Assembly: GCA_033085395.1 (NCBI GenBank)
Contig: JANQBS010000368.1
Span: forward strand, 1-32,320
Reading direction: 5' to 3'
DNA length: 32,320 bases
Source of the DNA: Xanthoparmelia taractica
Lineage: Eukaryota > Ascomycota > Lecanoromycetes > Lecanorales > Parmeliaceae
A program made the position numbers and the translations under genes. Below the pieces are notes generated by a model. It saw only the letters and a program-made list of their open reading frames with translations. It was not told where the DNA came from and did not search any database. Of the stretch, positions 1 to 8,718 are shown piece by piece (within the stretch, counting starts at the first letter, position 1; each line of letters starts with the position of its first letter).

Positions 1-69
1 TTTTTTTTTCATTACAATAAAAATCATAATTTATGCTATTATATCTTTCTGAAAAGAAAAAAGAAAGAG

Positions 70-235
70 AAGTGATAGATTTCAGGTGGGGCGGTATCCC
101 ATTAACTAATGTTTATAGATATTTTTCAATGCCAAAAAGATTAGGTGTAGATCACAACAGATCATGAGGAATAATACATCTAGATATCTTTGGCTAATTC
201 CCTAGTTTTATTATGATTTACTGCAAACGCTCTTA
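70..235 (+). pseudogene. cox1 3' fragment (relic)
   Basis: A decayed piece of cytochrome c oxidase subunit 1. One frame reads MPKRLGVDHNRSWG (with TGA as Trp), matching the cox1 stretch IPKILGVEYNRSWG of the real exon at about 30230-30270. It then jumps to a copy of the later cox1 segment around the LDIFG-like stretch (compare TSRYLWLTPQF at about 30480-30520), so roughly 200 bases between the two parts are missing. Stops follow. The 5' part also matches the repeat at 13144-13390. No function is expected. Confidence 0.7.
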
Positions 236-811
236 ACTAGGCACCAACTAAACAATATATGTAGAAACTCTACTTACTATATGTTGTTAATAATAGTAGG
301 TATGATGAAGTAGTGATAAGTATATGGAGACAAAATATCTGGTTGTTATGTCTGTACTACAGCAGGGTATCATCACTTTTCGAAAAATTTTGAAGCTACG
401 TTATAGAATCCCCCTTCTCATGATCACTCTTTTTGATTATTTAGTGAACGTCCTTTTTTACTATATTACTTGTTTCTATTTATAAGTGGGGGTTGAAAGG
501 AGAATTTTAAAACTAAACCTGGGTAATTCCTTATGTTATCTATTTGGTTTTTGGCTGTTTAGCTTCGTGTCGTTTATGCAAATTAACATATCCAATTCGG
601 TAACTTAATACTTTAGAATTTATAGTTCCTTTTATAGATTCCCTTACGATGTGTTTGCGTTCGTATTGGTCTTTAAGTCAGTGGTATGCGAGCAAGCATC
701 TTAAAATTAATAAACTAGCAAATGTAAAATTAGCAAGACCACAAATTTGTCTATTTGTTAATATACTACATTTGTAGTATATCATTACGAGGGTAAAATA
801 TACTACTTTAT
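236..811. other. non-coding region upstream of rns
   Basis: No open frame of substance and no tRNA fold was found. A short G-rich stretch near 485-500 stands out from the AT-rich background. The rns promoter probably lies here but no motif could be identified. Confidence 0.4.
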
Positions 812-2388
812 TGAGTTGAGTTTGATGATGGCTCTGAATGAACGCTGTCCAAATGCTTGACACATGCTAATCGAACGACTTCGCTCCTATGGAGCGATGT
901 AGTGGTGTACAGGTGAGTATAAGATAATATAACCACCTTGGAGTAAGGAGAAAGATCCCTTATAATAATAAAGAAAGTTAAATTTCGCTCTTAGAAGTTT
1001 GTATCTCGTGCGTGGTAGTAGTTAGGATTAAAAGCCTAACTAGCTATATGCACGTAGTCGTAACTGAAAGGTTGATCGACCACAGTGGGCCTGAAGAAAG
1101 CCCATGACGATTGTCACAGCAGTGAGGAATATTGGTCAATAGCCTAACGGCTGAACCAGCAACTTGGAGGAATGTATAGCAATAGCTACTTGCATCATAG
1201 TAGATATGATGCAAGATCGACTATGTTGAATAAAATTCTAGGTAGAATTATGATAATGACATTGTCTGCCTATGTGTCTTGACCAAATTACGTGCCAGCA
1301 GTCGCGGTAATACGTAGAAGACTAGTGTTATTCATGTTTAATCGGTTTAAAGGGTACCTAGACGGTAGATCAAGCTTTCTAATAAAGGAAAAGGACTAAT
1401 TTACTAGAGTTACTTATGAGGGGGTATTAAAGTACTGCTGGTGTAGAGATGAAATTCTGTCATACCTCTTTTCAAAAGAAAAACCATGGCACAGGTATAG
1501 GCGAAGGCATCCCCTTATGTGATAACTGACGTTGAGGGACGAAGGCTTTGTGTAGCGAACAGGATTAGATACCCCAGTAGTCGAAGCAGAAAATGATGAA
1601 TGTCATAGATTAGATATATAAGTTTATTCTATAAATGAAAGTGTAAGCATTCCACCTCATGAGTAATTTGGCAACATTGGAACTGAAATCATTAGACCGT
1701 TTCTGAAACCAGTAGTGAAGTATGTTGTTTAATTTGATGATCCGCAAAAAACCTTACCACAATTTGAATATTTATATTGTTTATTGTTTTATTATTAATT
1801 TTCTTGAACGTAAAAGAAAAGAGAGATGTAGGATAATAGTAAGAAAATTAAGAAAGAAGCAATAAGATATAATTACAAGCGTTGCACGGCTGTCTTCAGT
1901 TAATGTCGCGAGACTTTGGTTAGTTCCATTAAATTAACGTAAACCCTTACTTTATTTTTATATAGAGTAGTTCCCCGCTATATTGGATATGATAACAGGG
2001 ACTAAGACAAGTCATCATGGCCTAAATATTGTGGGCTATAGACGTGCCACATAAACCTTACAAAAGGGTGTGAAATTGCGAAATTGAGCTAATCCCCCAA
2101 AGCTGGAGATACACTAACAATGGATTGTAGTCTGTAACTCGACTGCGTGAAATAGGAATTACTAGTAATCGTGTATAAGTACGGCACGGTGAATCTAATC
2201 TCAGATAGGTACTAACCACTCGTCAGGCGCCGAAAGGAGTATGTGCAATAAGTTCGGCTAGTGTTTATTCTCAATTTAGGCGATTTGGTCTAATAACTTA
2301 GGCATGATGTCTTCGTATGCGTGACTTTGATTGGTGTTAAGTCGAAATACGGTTCGTGTAGTGGAAATTGCACGGGATTAATGAATAT
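812..2388 (+). rRNA. rns: mitochondrial small-subunit ribosomal RNA
   Basis: The core of a bacterial-like 16S rRNA is readable from end to end. The 5' end shows the GAGTTTGATGATGGCTC helix, near 816. The 530 loop reads GTGCCAGCAGTCGCGGTAA at about 1291. The 790/900 region reads GGATTAGATACCCCAGTAG near 1562. The 1050 region GCACGGCTGTCTTCAG is near 1885 and the decoding-site strand GTAATCGTGTATAAG near 2167. Helix 45 keeps its GGAA tetraloop (TAGTGGAAATTGCA, about 2360). The bacterial anti-Shine-Dalgarno tail is absent, as is usual in fungal mitochondria. No intron interrupts it. Both ends are estimated from alignment with known 16S ends and could be off by 10-20 bases. Confidence 0.93.
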
Positions 2389-2402
2389 TAAAAAGACCCC
2401 CG

Positions 2403-2450
2403 GTCACAAAGGAATAATCAAGAAGGGATTCTTGATGGTTCCTTTGTGAC
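2403..2450 (+). terminator. nested hairpin after rns
   Basis: An outer 12-bp perfect stem (GTCACAAAGGAA with TTCCTTTGTGAC) encloses an inner 8-bp perfect stem (ATCAAGAA with TTCTTGAT). It lies about 15 bases past the predicted rns 3' end. Position and shape suggest a transcript end or RNA-processing element; a mobile double-hairpin element is an alternative. Confidence 0.5.
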
Positions 2451-2451
2451 A

Positions 2452-2876
2452 TCCCAACTACAAATTGCATACGTACTTTTATTAGTTTGATAAAATACTA
2501 TGATATGCCAAGGTCTAAATACTTAATAAATATACCTCTTTACCGTTGTACAGAGGCAGTTTTATTAAATATAGCACTACGGGCATGATGCCCGATTATA
2601 ATAGGACAGGCTGATCAGTCCAATCTTATCCAAGAGGGATACTAGCAGCTGCAATACACCTGACTAAGACATTGTTGCCAGCCTCATTGGCGGGGCGCGC
2701 AGAAACTCGCTAATTAAAAGCTTTCTGTCGTGCCAAAGATAACCGGTAGAAAAGATTCTGTATTGGCCTCTTGCCCTTACAAAGTGACCCTTGCTATCAA
2801 GGGCCACTAGCGAAGGGACTAACTAGTAGTCAGCCTCTTAACTTTTTAAGGCCGTTTCACCCCCAGCTAATACAAG
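2452..2876. other. unidentified GC-richer structured stretch
   Basis: About 400 bases with clearly higher GC than the surroundings, especially 2570-2870. It contains small perfect hairpins such as GGGCATGATGCCC near 2581 and GGAC...GTCC near 2603. All six frames are broken by TAA/TAG. I looked for the conserved blocks of RNase P RNA, group I introns and large-subunit rRNA and found no convincing set; a ten-base match to a 23S motif (ACAGGCTGAT) is not supported by what follows. It may be a small structured RNA or a GC-rich mobile cluster. Confidence 0.3.
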
Positions 2877-2965
2877 CAAGCTTCCGTTTATAGGTATGAC
2901 GGGTTAAGCTGTAAATTCAATATCTACGGCTGTCTAAGCTTCAATTGTAGCATAAGTTCGATTCT
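2877..2965 (+). pseudogene. tRNA-Tyr-like relic
   Basis: A CCGT...ACGG D-stem, a loop reading CTGTAAA (GTA anticodon) and a long variable segment mirror the real tRNA-Tyr at 3560-3643. The anticodon stem has a mismatch, and neither the T-stem nor the acceptor stem pairs properly. It is best read as a decayed duplicate. Confidence 0.45.
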
Positions 2966-3559
2966 CTTTTTTTATTTTTCTTTTTTTTCAAGAACAAGAA
3001 AGAGAGGAAATAGGAATAAATGAATGTGTATACATTTGAATTAAAAAGGTAAACAATAATATTTATATTGCATCAAGCATAGATCTCTCTAAAAGATTTG
3101 TTAAAGAGTTCAATGACAAATAATATTCGTATGTTCATTAGTTTACCTCTCTTAAAGTATGAACCAAGTAACTTTACCTTAGATTTTATTAAGTATTGTT
3201 TTATAAAAAGGAAATTTAGAAGACCTGAGTATAATACTTTAATACAAGCAGGTTCCTCATACACACAATAAGGCGAGTAACTTAAAAATTAGTAGCCGTA
3301 CCATGTCACTAATAACTCTGGCCAAGATGGGCATTAGAGTACAAACGGAATAAACAAAAAATCTATAGGTATAACCGTCTTAGTTATAAACATAAATACC
3401 AAAAAAGAAAACAAGCTATATTTCAATCTAAATTAAAAGCTGGCTTAGCTATGGGTGTTTCTGATCTCTTACACCACTATAGGGCGTTATATAATATTAG
3501 TAACAATATTATCGAGTAATATTTATTATTACATCTCTTCATTTGTAACTAACAATTAA
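2966..3559. other. intergenic, with a short basic ORF fragment at 3316-3519
   Basis: One plus-strand frame is open from 3316 to the TAA at 3517. It has no clear start and is rich in Lys/Arg/Tyr (for example KYQKRKQAIF then KAGLAMGVSDLLHHY). I do not recognise it. A 63-codon minus-strand frame at 3073-3264 is equally unsupported. Otherwise the region is AT-rich with a short T/A-rich semi-palindrome near 2965-3005. Confidence 0.25.
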
Positions 3560-3643
3560 AGGAAACTTCCATAATTGGTAATATGGGTTGAGCTGTAAAC
3601 TCAGTAGCTACTAGCTTTTAAGAGTTCGAATCTCTTGTTTCCT
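3560..3643 (+). tRNA. trnY: tRNA-Tyr (GTA)
   Basis: A 7-bp acceptor stem AGGAAAC/GTTTCCT, D-stem CCAT/ATGG, anticodon stem TTGAG/CTCAG with loop CTGTAAA (anticodon GTA), a long class II variable arm, and T-arm AGAG-TTCGAAT-CTCT. The long variable arm fits mitochondrial tRNA-Tyr. Confidence 0.93.
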
Positions 3644-3875
3644 ACATGAGAAACTTGAGCACTTTTTTTACGCATTTATACGCTATATTAACTATAGTAT
3701 TCTTAAATCATGTTTGATTTTTTTTCAAAAAAAAAAGTACATTGCATCTAACATTATTTATCTAGTTCTTTTATTACAGCTAAAAACTTCACCAGGTGTT
3801 GTGTTTTTATTACAAGCCCTTTGTATCTGTCATTACTTTTCTAGCCCTTACTACATGAGACATCCAATAAACCTA

Positions 3876-3948
3876 GAGACTTTAGTTTAACTGGTAAAAT
3901 ATGTGACTTTTAATCATCATTATATGGGTTCAAATCCCATAGGTCTTA
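3876..3948 (+). tRNA. trnK: tRNA-Lys (TTT)
   Basis: Acceptor GAGACTT/AGGTCTT (G-T at the end pair), anticodon loop CTTTTAA (anticodon TTT), T-arm ATGGG-TTCAAAT-CCCAT. A near-identical second copy at 6863-6935 has anticodon CTT. Confidence 0.93.
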
Positions 3949-4040
3949 AATAAACCAGTTATTAATAGATACATTTATGTATATGCCTACATAGTTTATC
4001 TTTTTATATGAGATGAAGAAAATAAAGCAAAAGAAATATG

Positions 4041-4112
4041 AGGCAATTAGTTCAATGCTAGAGTAACCGTTTTTCACACGGAGGGTTAGCTGTTCAAATC
4101 AGCTATTCTTTA
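4041..4112 (+). tRNA. trnE: tRNA-Glu (TTC)
   Basis: D-arm GTTC-AATGCTA-GAGT, anticodon stem around the loop TTTTCAC (anticodon TTC), and a perfect T-arm AGCTG-TTCAAAT-CAGCT. The acceptor stem AGGCAAT/ATTCTTT is imperfect: positions 2 and 3 are G-T pairs and position 4 is C-C. Either the acceptor is edited or this copy is weakly paired. Confidence 0.85.
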
Positions 4113-4388
4113 TTGTCTACTATTCTGTGCTCGCGATATCTAATGTAAAAAGTAAACGATAGGCTTAATATTATTTTCAAGTCCATCCTTTTCATCATGT
4201 TTCCCCTCATTCTGCCCTGTTTTTAGTTTTATATTTTATCTAGTTTATTTTTTTTTTCTCCACTTCTTAACTTTGCCTAATGTTGCGGTTTTTTTTACAA
4301 ATAGGTTAAAAGTCATATTACTGTTTTTTCTAACTTATGAAATAAGTACCCTAACTATTGCTTTTGATTAAAAAATATCTAGAATGCT
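4113..4388. other. intergenic spacer
   Basis: AT-rich, with T runs. No gene, tRNA or convincing repeat was seen. Confidence 0.4.
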
Positions 4389-4895
4389 ATGTTTTTAATC
4401 GTCATAAACCCTAACAATCTTTTATCATATTTGCCGCTTTTACTTCTAGCCACTTGTTATCTTTTATTTCTAAATCCTAATTTTTCAAAAAAACATCCTT
4501 TAATTTTAAAGCTCTTTTTTGCTATTTCCTTGTTAATAATCGTTTTTAGTCTTTTTTTCTATCTCTTATCATTAAAATATACAATACTAAGTCTGGTGAT
4601 CTAGCGGGGACGGGACCAAGTGGTAGCGGTCCGCAAGGAACTGAAGCCGCTGGAACACCAGGTAGCCATAATGCTTATCAAGAAGAAAAAAAGTTACAAA
4701 GCTGAAATCAAACAGCTTATGATGACCTATTTCTTGATGCTAAAAGGAGACAATCACAAAGAGATGATAACAATAAAAAAAAGAAAAAGATGGATAAATT
4801 TAGAAACAGGTAAACAATACAAACATGACACATTCAAAAAGCATTATGATAATAATGCGGATGCAATAAGGGCTGGGAATACAAGAGGCAGGTAA
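4389..4895 (+). pseudogene. broken ORF: membrane segment, Gly/Pro linker, charged tail
   Basis: I do not recognise the family. The first frame (4389-4604) encodes 71 residues with two hydrophobic helices, roughly residues 8-30 and 42-68. Around 4551 a second frame opens and encodes a low-complexity linker (GDLAGTGPSGSGPQGTEAAG) followed by a Lys/Asp/Gln-rich stretch, with one TGA read as Trp. At the A-run near 4770-4790 the coding appearance shifts to a third frame ending with a charged tail (TGKQYKHDTFKKHYDN). Both shifts lie at homopolymers. A once-continuous ORF of about 160 codons broken by two indels explains this; sequencing error in homopolymers is the alternative. The linker resembles those in the cox1 extension. 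Confidence 0.45.
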
Positions 4896-5019
4896 AGAAA
4901 TTTTAGAAACTACCCGGATCAACAGTTAAATAAGATTTAGAGAACTATCTGGAATTTTTTTCATAGATTTTTTTCTTCTTCTTCTAAAATCAGAACAAGA
5001 AATAGATGAAATAAATAAA

Positions 5020-5090
5020 AAGAATATAATTTAATGGTAAAATAGGAAGCTTCAAACTTCAAGTTCTCAGTTCGAACCCGAGTATTCTTG
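5020..5090 (+). tRNA. trnW: tRNA-Trp (TCA)
   Basis: Perfect acceptor AAGAATA/TATTCTT, anticodon loop CTTCAAA (anticodon TCA). A TCA anticodon reads UGA and UGG, which is direct support for UGA as Trp in this genome. Confidence 0.92.
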
Positions 5091-5131
5091 AGATATGTTT
5101 TGTTTATAAGCATAAGTATTAATTGTTCATA

Positions 5132-5202
5132 GCCTTTGTAGCTTAACGGTAAAGCGAGATACTGTTAATATTTTGATAAGTGTTCGATTCACTTTAAGGG
5201 CT
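5132..5202 (+). tRNA. trnN: tRNA-Asn (GTT)
   Basis: Acceptor GCCTTTG/TAAGGGC, D-arm GCTT-AACGGTAA-AGC, anticodon loop CTGTTAA (GTT), T-arm AAGTG-TTCGATT-CACTT. Confidence 0.92.
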
Positions 5203-5301
5203 GCTTATTTGTCTAGCACATGGCATCACGCTTTTCTTTTAAGCGTTGCAATGAGCATCATAAAAAATATAAGACTTTTTTATATTTACATTAAAACGAA
5301 A

Positions 5302-5374
5302 AACGTGTTAGCTTAATTGGTTAAGCGTTGTGTTTTGCTCACAAAGTTTGTAAGTTCGAATCTTATACGCGTTA
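5302..5374 (+). tRNA. trnQ: tRNA-Gln (TTG)
   Basis: Perfect acceptor AACGTGT/ACGCGTT (one G-T), D-stem GCTT/AAGC, anticodon stem TTGTG/CACAA with loop TTTTGCT, T-arm GTAAG-TTCGAAT-CTTAT. The fold sets the anticodon as TTG. Position 37 is a C, where a purine is normal, so the assignment to Gln is slightly less certain than the tRNA call. Confidence 0.82.
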
Positions 5375-5558
5375 ATAAATTAATAGGCTATCTTGAGCCA
5401 ATGTACATTTTTTCAGATAATTTTACCTCTATTGAAATTTAAGCTATTGTAATATTGTTTTTATCTGAGTTAATACAATTGCCGCTTGTTACTCATTAGA
5501 ATAAAATGAACTGTATCTTGCAGTTAACCCACGAGATCTAAAACTTCTAGAATTTAAT

Positions 5559-6407
5559 ATGATTAACTACTTACTGCATCTAAATGAAAGTTTTCCTAAT
5601 ATGCTTTCTATTTTTTTGGGATCATCTAACCAATCTACTGGCATATCGTGTGATAAGACAGCTGAACTGTTATTTGAATTTAATAATTGTAAAAAATCCC
5701 TTGGTTTGGATACACATGTTAAAGTCTCAACTATAAAAGAGTTTGTTAAATATTGGCTTTATGGTACTGCAAATGAACAAAATTGATTCGATAAAGGTTG
5801 CCAAGATGGTTGGGACTCTCTTAAACGTATATGCAGCACTACAACTACAAATGAACAAAATTGATTCGATAAAGGTTGCCAAGCTGGTTGAGACTCTCTT
5901 AAAGGTATGTGTAGCAATAGTTCTGTTGTTAATAATAATGATGGATCTAAACAATTACTTGTTACAACTAATAACCAGCCTAATTATCTTGTTTCGGGTC
6001 TAACTTACTTACTTATGGGTTGTGTTGTATTCGCTGCCGTTTACTATAATTGTGATGCACTTATAACTATATACAACTCTATTGATAATCATCTGTATAA
6101 TATCCTGTGTATGTTTGACTTTCCTGGTTTCATGGTAGAAAAAAAATCTGTTATGCAACTAATACCTGGTCTTAATTTAAGGGTAAACCATTCTTGGAAC
6201 TTTACCACGGACCCTGGGGATAACAGATTGGGTTTAGTACATCTTGCAACCTATACTATAGACCATCAGTCTTTTTTTTTAGATTTTAATTGTCTTTCAC
6301 CGGCCTGATCCATTCCTAGTTATGCACAGCTAACCCTAGAACCAGGTTTGGACTGACCGTTTAACTATGATAATTTTCATCATATTAATTTATTTTCTTT
6401 TGTGTAA
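5559..6407 (+). CDS. uncharacterised ORF, 282 aa, with internal 26-residue tandem repeat
   Basis: A single open frame when TGA is read as Trp (four internal TGA codons), from ATG 5559 to TAA 6405. I do not recognise the family. The N-terminal part (about residues 1-70) is mixed and includes ISCDKTAELLFEF. Residues of about 71-122 are two copies of a 26-residue unit beginning NEQNWFDKGCQ. One hydrophobic helix follows (near residues 142-160, LTYLLMGCVVFAAVYY). The C-terminal domain carries LYNILCMFDFPGFMVEKK and DNRLGLVHLATYTIDHQ. A decayed paralogue lies at 7265-7860, which shows the family was real and duplicated. Flanked by tRNA genes on both sides. The start is the first ATG and is not otherwise supported. 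Confidence 0.6.
5770..5925 (+). repeat. 78-bp tandem duplication inside the ORF
   Basis: Two nearly identical 78-bp units in direct tandem, period 26 codons, both containing AATGAACAAAATTGATTCG. The reading frame is preserved. The few differences (GATGGTTGG against GCTGGTTGA) are synonymous or conservative under code 4, so it looks maintained as coding sequence. Confidence 0.85.
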
Positions 6408-6515
6408 TCTAGCAACTTATAATTGTTTTAGGTCATTTACACATTTATGATACTTGTTGCTTATCTTCTCTTTTTCGTGCAATTTTTTTTTTTTTTTTAA
6501 AAACATTAATTAAAA

Positions 6516-6586
6516 TTCTTATTAGCTCAATGGTAAAGCAGAATACTTCTAATATTTAGATCTAAGTTCGAATCTTAGATAAGAAC
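6516..6586 (+). tRNA. trnR: tRNA-Arg (TCT)
   Basis: Perfect acceptor TTCTTAT/ATAAGAA, D-arm GCTC-AATGGTAA-AGC, anticodon loop CTTCTAA (TCT), T-arm with TTCGAAT loop. A near-copy with anticodon CCT is at 8519-8589. Confidence 0.93.
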
Positions 6587-6646
6587 TTAACTTTATCTAT
6601 AACATAGGGGTAACTTAATAATGTGTAAATTTGTTATAGATCTATA

Positions 6647-6716
6647 ACCATAGCTCAAAGGACTAAAATAAATACTATTAGTATTTAGATTAAGGTTCGA
6701 ACTTATATAAAGGCAC
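6647..6716 (+). pseudogene. tRNA-like relic related to trnR
   Basis: Contains TAGCTCAAAGGACT (D-arm-like), a stem-loop AAATA-CTATTAG-TATTT and a T-loop-like GGTTCGAAC, in the same order and spacing as trnR at 6516. The acceptor arms do not pair and the D-stem is poor. A duplicated and decayed trnR is the simplest reading. Confidence 0.4.
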
Positions 6717-6862
6717 TTTACGGAATGTTTAAAGCATACATCTTTTATTACAGCAATTTAAAAGGTATCTTATGTTCTATATAAGGACGTAATGTTAAGA
6801 CGTCTTGGCTTAATTGCTTAAATAAAGATATGTACTCGTTTAAATGATCGTTAATAAATCTA

Positions 6863-6935
6863 GAGACTTTAGTTTAATTGGTAAAATATGTGACTCTTAA
6901 TCATCATTATATGGGTTCAAATCCCGTAGGTCTTA
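6863..6935 (+). tRNA. trnK: tRNA-Lys (CTT), second copy
   Basis: Near-identical to trnK at 3876-3948, including flanking bases CTAGAGACTTTAGTTTAA. The anticodon loop is CTCTTAA, giving CTT instead of TTT, and the T-stem has one change. All arms still pair, so it may be a functional reader of AAG. Confidence 0.85.
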
Positions 6936-6964
6936 AGTAAACCAATTCTTAATATACATATTAG

Positions 6965-7037
6965 TACGCATTAGCTTAATTGATTATGTGACATGTCTCG
7001 GCTACAAGGATTATAAGTTCAAGTTTTAGACACGTAT
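6965..7037 (+). pseudogene. tRNA-like relic related to trnQ
   Basis: Shares TTAGCTTAATTG and TATAAGTTCAAG-like arms with trnQ at 5302. The D-stem and acceptor have mismatches. The presumed anticodon loop reads CTCGGCT. Probably a decayed copy. Confidence 0.4.
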
Positions 7038-7264
7038 GTACATAAATAGGTATACATTTCTACTGATTTTTCTTGTTCTGAATAAAATGGAAAAGAGGCA
7101 ATTGCATATTCAAATGATAAGTGATTAAACTATTAAGTGAGTTCATAAGCTAATCTAATACAAATCAATATCATTAATAGCTTACTGCTTATAAATGAAA
7201 GCATAATTGCTGATGCTTCGCAACACAAATTCTTTCTATTGTACGTGTTTTTTTTTTTTAATGC

Positions 7265-7860
7265 AAAACATTTTACTTTACATCAGATAATATTTCTAAT
7301 GTACCCTGTCATGATACTTGTAATTTGTTTAGTGATCTTAATAAATCTAAGATCATTGAAGATTCTATTATAGATATATTACTTAAGGGATCAATTAGTA
7401 ACATTTGGAACGAAGCCTGTAACTACTTAATTTACAGCATAGCAACTAAAGTAAATTGATTTCACAGTTATTGATAGCCGGATAAGTTTACATGCAATTG
7501 TATTTCTGTTAAAAACAATTTGTCTAACAGTGCAGATTAGAGTCATTAAGAGCCATTAATATAGCTAAGCCTTATTAAGGGTATACTTAATTATAGGATA
7601 TTTTATACTTTCTGGTCTAGCTAAATTAACAACTATATATAGGCTATTGCACGTATCCTTATATGATATATTGTTTATGTTCAACTATACCGGCATTATG
7701 GTAAACAAAATTTCTACTATAGGACCTAATCTTACATTTAAAATAGAACAGATTTAACAATGGATGGGTCATATTGATAATAGACTAGGTTTGTGCCACC
7801 TTGTTACATATAATTTGGCATACTTCGCAACTGCTTGGACATAACCTCTTGTACTTATGC
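7265..7860 (+). pseudogene. decayed paralogue of the 5559-6407 ORF
   Basis: The first piece is open for about 65 codons (SDNISNVPCHDTCNLFSDL to KVNWFHSYW) and matches the N-terminal half of the intact ORF, including a Cys-x3-Cys/Asp-Leu stretch. After TAG and other stops, a later piece reads LYDILFMFNYTGIMV and then DNRLGLCHLVTYNL, matching LYNILCMFDFPGFMV and DNRLGLVHLATYTI of the intact ORF. In-frame TAA codons break this second piece twice. The 26-residue repeat is not present here. Confidence 0.6.
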
Positions 7861-7880
7861 ATAACTCTTTTGTTGCTATT

Positions 7881-7935
7881 TTTTTCTTCTTCTTTTTCTT
7901 GTTCTTGAAAAGAACAAGAAAAAGAAGAAGAAAAA
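7881..7935. repeat. perfect GAA/TTC hairpin, 26-bp arms
   Basis: The pyrimidine arm 7881-7906 and the purine arm 7910-7935 are exact reverse complements with a 3-base loop (GAA). One strand is nearly all pyrimidine and then all purine. It is the cleanest member of a hairpin family found throughout the window (see 8382, 9010, 20729, 22219, 22442). Confidence 0.9.
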
Positions 7936-8206
7936 TTAAAATGGCATGCCTAATTATACTGTTAACATAACTCCCGATTTACCTTTACCTTTCAACTTTT
8001 ATGGTTTCCGTTTTATTTGAGTTGTATATGTCAATGATATATTAAACTTGGCTACTTAATAGATATAAATGAAAATTTACCTTTTTTCTCTTTGTTAACT
8101 TTTTAGAAAAAGAAGAAGAGAAGAAAATCATGATAAAAATAAAGTAAAAAATGAGAAAAACCAGAAAATCAAGCATTACTGCTATATGCAATAATAAAAA
8201 GATAAA

Positions 8207-8278
8207 GGGATGTTATGTATAAGGTTGTACGATTTGATTGCAGATCATAATCATGAGGTTCGATTCCTCGATATCCCT
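8207..8278 (+). tRNA. trnC: tRNA-Cys (GCA)
   Basis: Acceptor GGGATGT/ATATCCC, T-arm TGAGG-TTCGATT-CCTCG, anticodon loop TTGCAGA (GCA) closed by TGA/TCA and an outer GATT/AATC. The D-arm is small and irregular. Confidence 0.82.
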
Positions 8279-8381
8279 TCTCTAGTTGCTTAAATAACTG
8301 AAAGCGGTAATCTAGTTTATATAATTCAAGATTGAAATATGCATTTCTGAAAAAGTAAATACTTATTTTTTTTTCTTCTTC

Positions 8382-8480
8382 TTTTTCTTGTTCTTGAAAA
8401 GAACAAGAAAAATCAGAAGAAAAGAAGAAAAGAAGAAAAGAAGAAAAGAAGAAAAGAAGAAAAGAAGAAAAGAAGAAAAA
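8382..8480. repeat. GAA/TTC hairpin followed by 8-bp microsatellite
   Basis: A 14-bp perfect stem (8382-8395 with 8399-8412, loop GAA) shares its inner sequence with the hairpin at 7881. It runs directly into about eight tandem copies of the octamer GAAGAAAA (8416-8480). Confidence 0.85.
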
Positions 8481-8518
8481 GATGATAAAAAAAAATGAGA
8501 AAAATGTTCATTTATTAA

Positions 8519-8589
8519 TTCTTATTAGCTCAAGGGTAGAGCAGGATATTCCTAATATTTAGATCTAAGTTCAAGTCTTAGATAAGAAC
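8519..8589 (+). tRNA. trnR: tRNA-Arg (CCT), second copy
   Basis: Same acceptor (TTCTTAT/ATAAGAA) and T-region as trnR at 6516. The anticodon loop is TTCCTAA, giving CCT. The anticodon stem GGATA/TATTT uses two G-T pairs. It would read AGG, complementing the TCT gene. Confidence 0.83.
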
Positions 8590-8718
8590 TCTAGTTTGCT
8601 TCTAGCTTACTTATATTACTGTTGAATATAATCTACTTTTTTCTTCTGATTACAAGTATGTTATCTAATTAATTATTAGTATGATTATGTTATAATATAG
8701 CATAGCAGTAATATGTTG

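Noticed and set aside
678..863. Minus-strand frame across the rns 5' end
   Set aside because: It overlaps conserved rRNA sequence on the other strand.
2600..2650. ACAGGCTGAT followed by CCAAGAG, as in bacterial 23S rRNA
   Set aside because: The spacing between the two words is wrong and the downstream conserved rRNA blocks are absent; treated as chance.
6205..6225. ACCCTGGGGATAACAG-like word resembling the large-subunit rRNA peptidyl-transferase region
   Set aside because: It lies inside a continuous protein frame whose translation (DPGDNRLGL) is conserved in the paralogue at about 7775, and no neighbouring rRNA motifs follow.
8416..8480. Possible CRISPR-like array of short repeats
   Set aside because: It is an 8-bp microsatellite (GAAGAAAA) without spacers.
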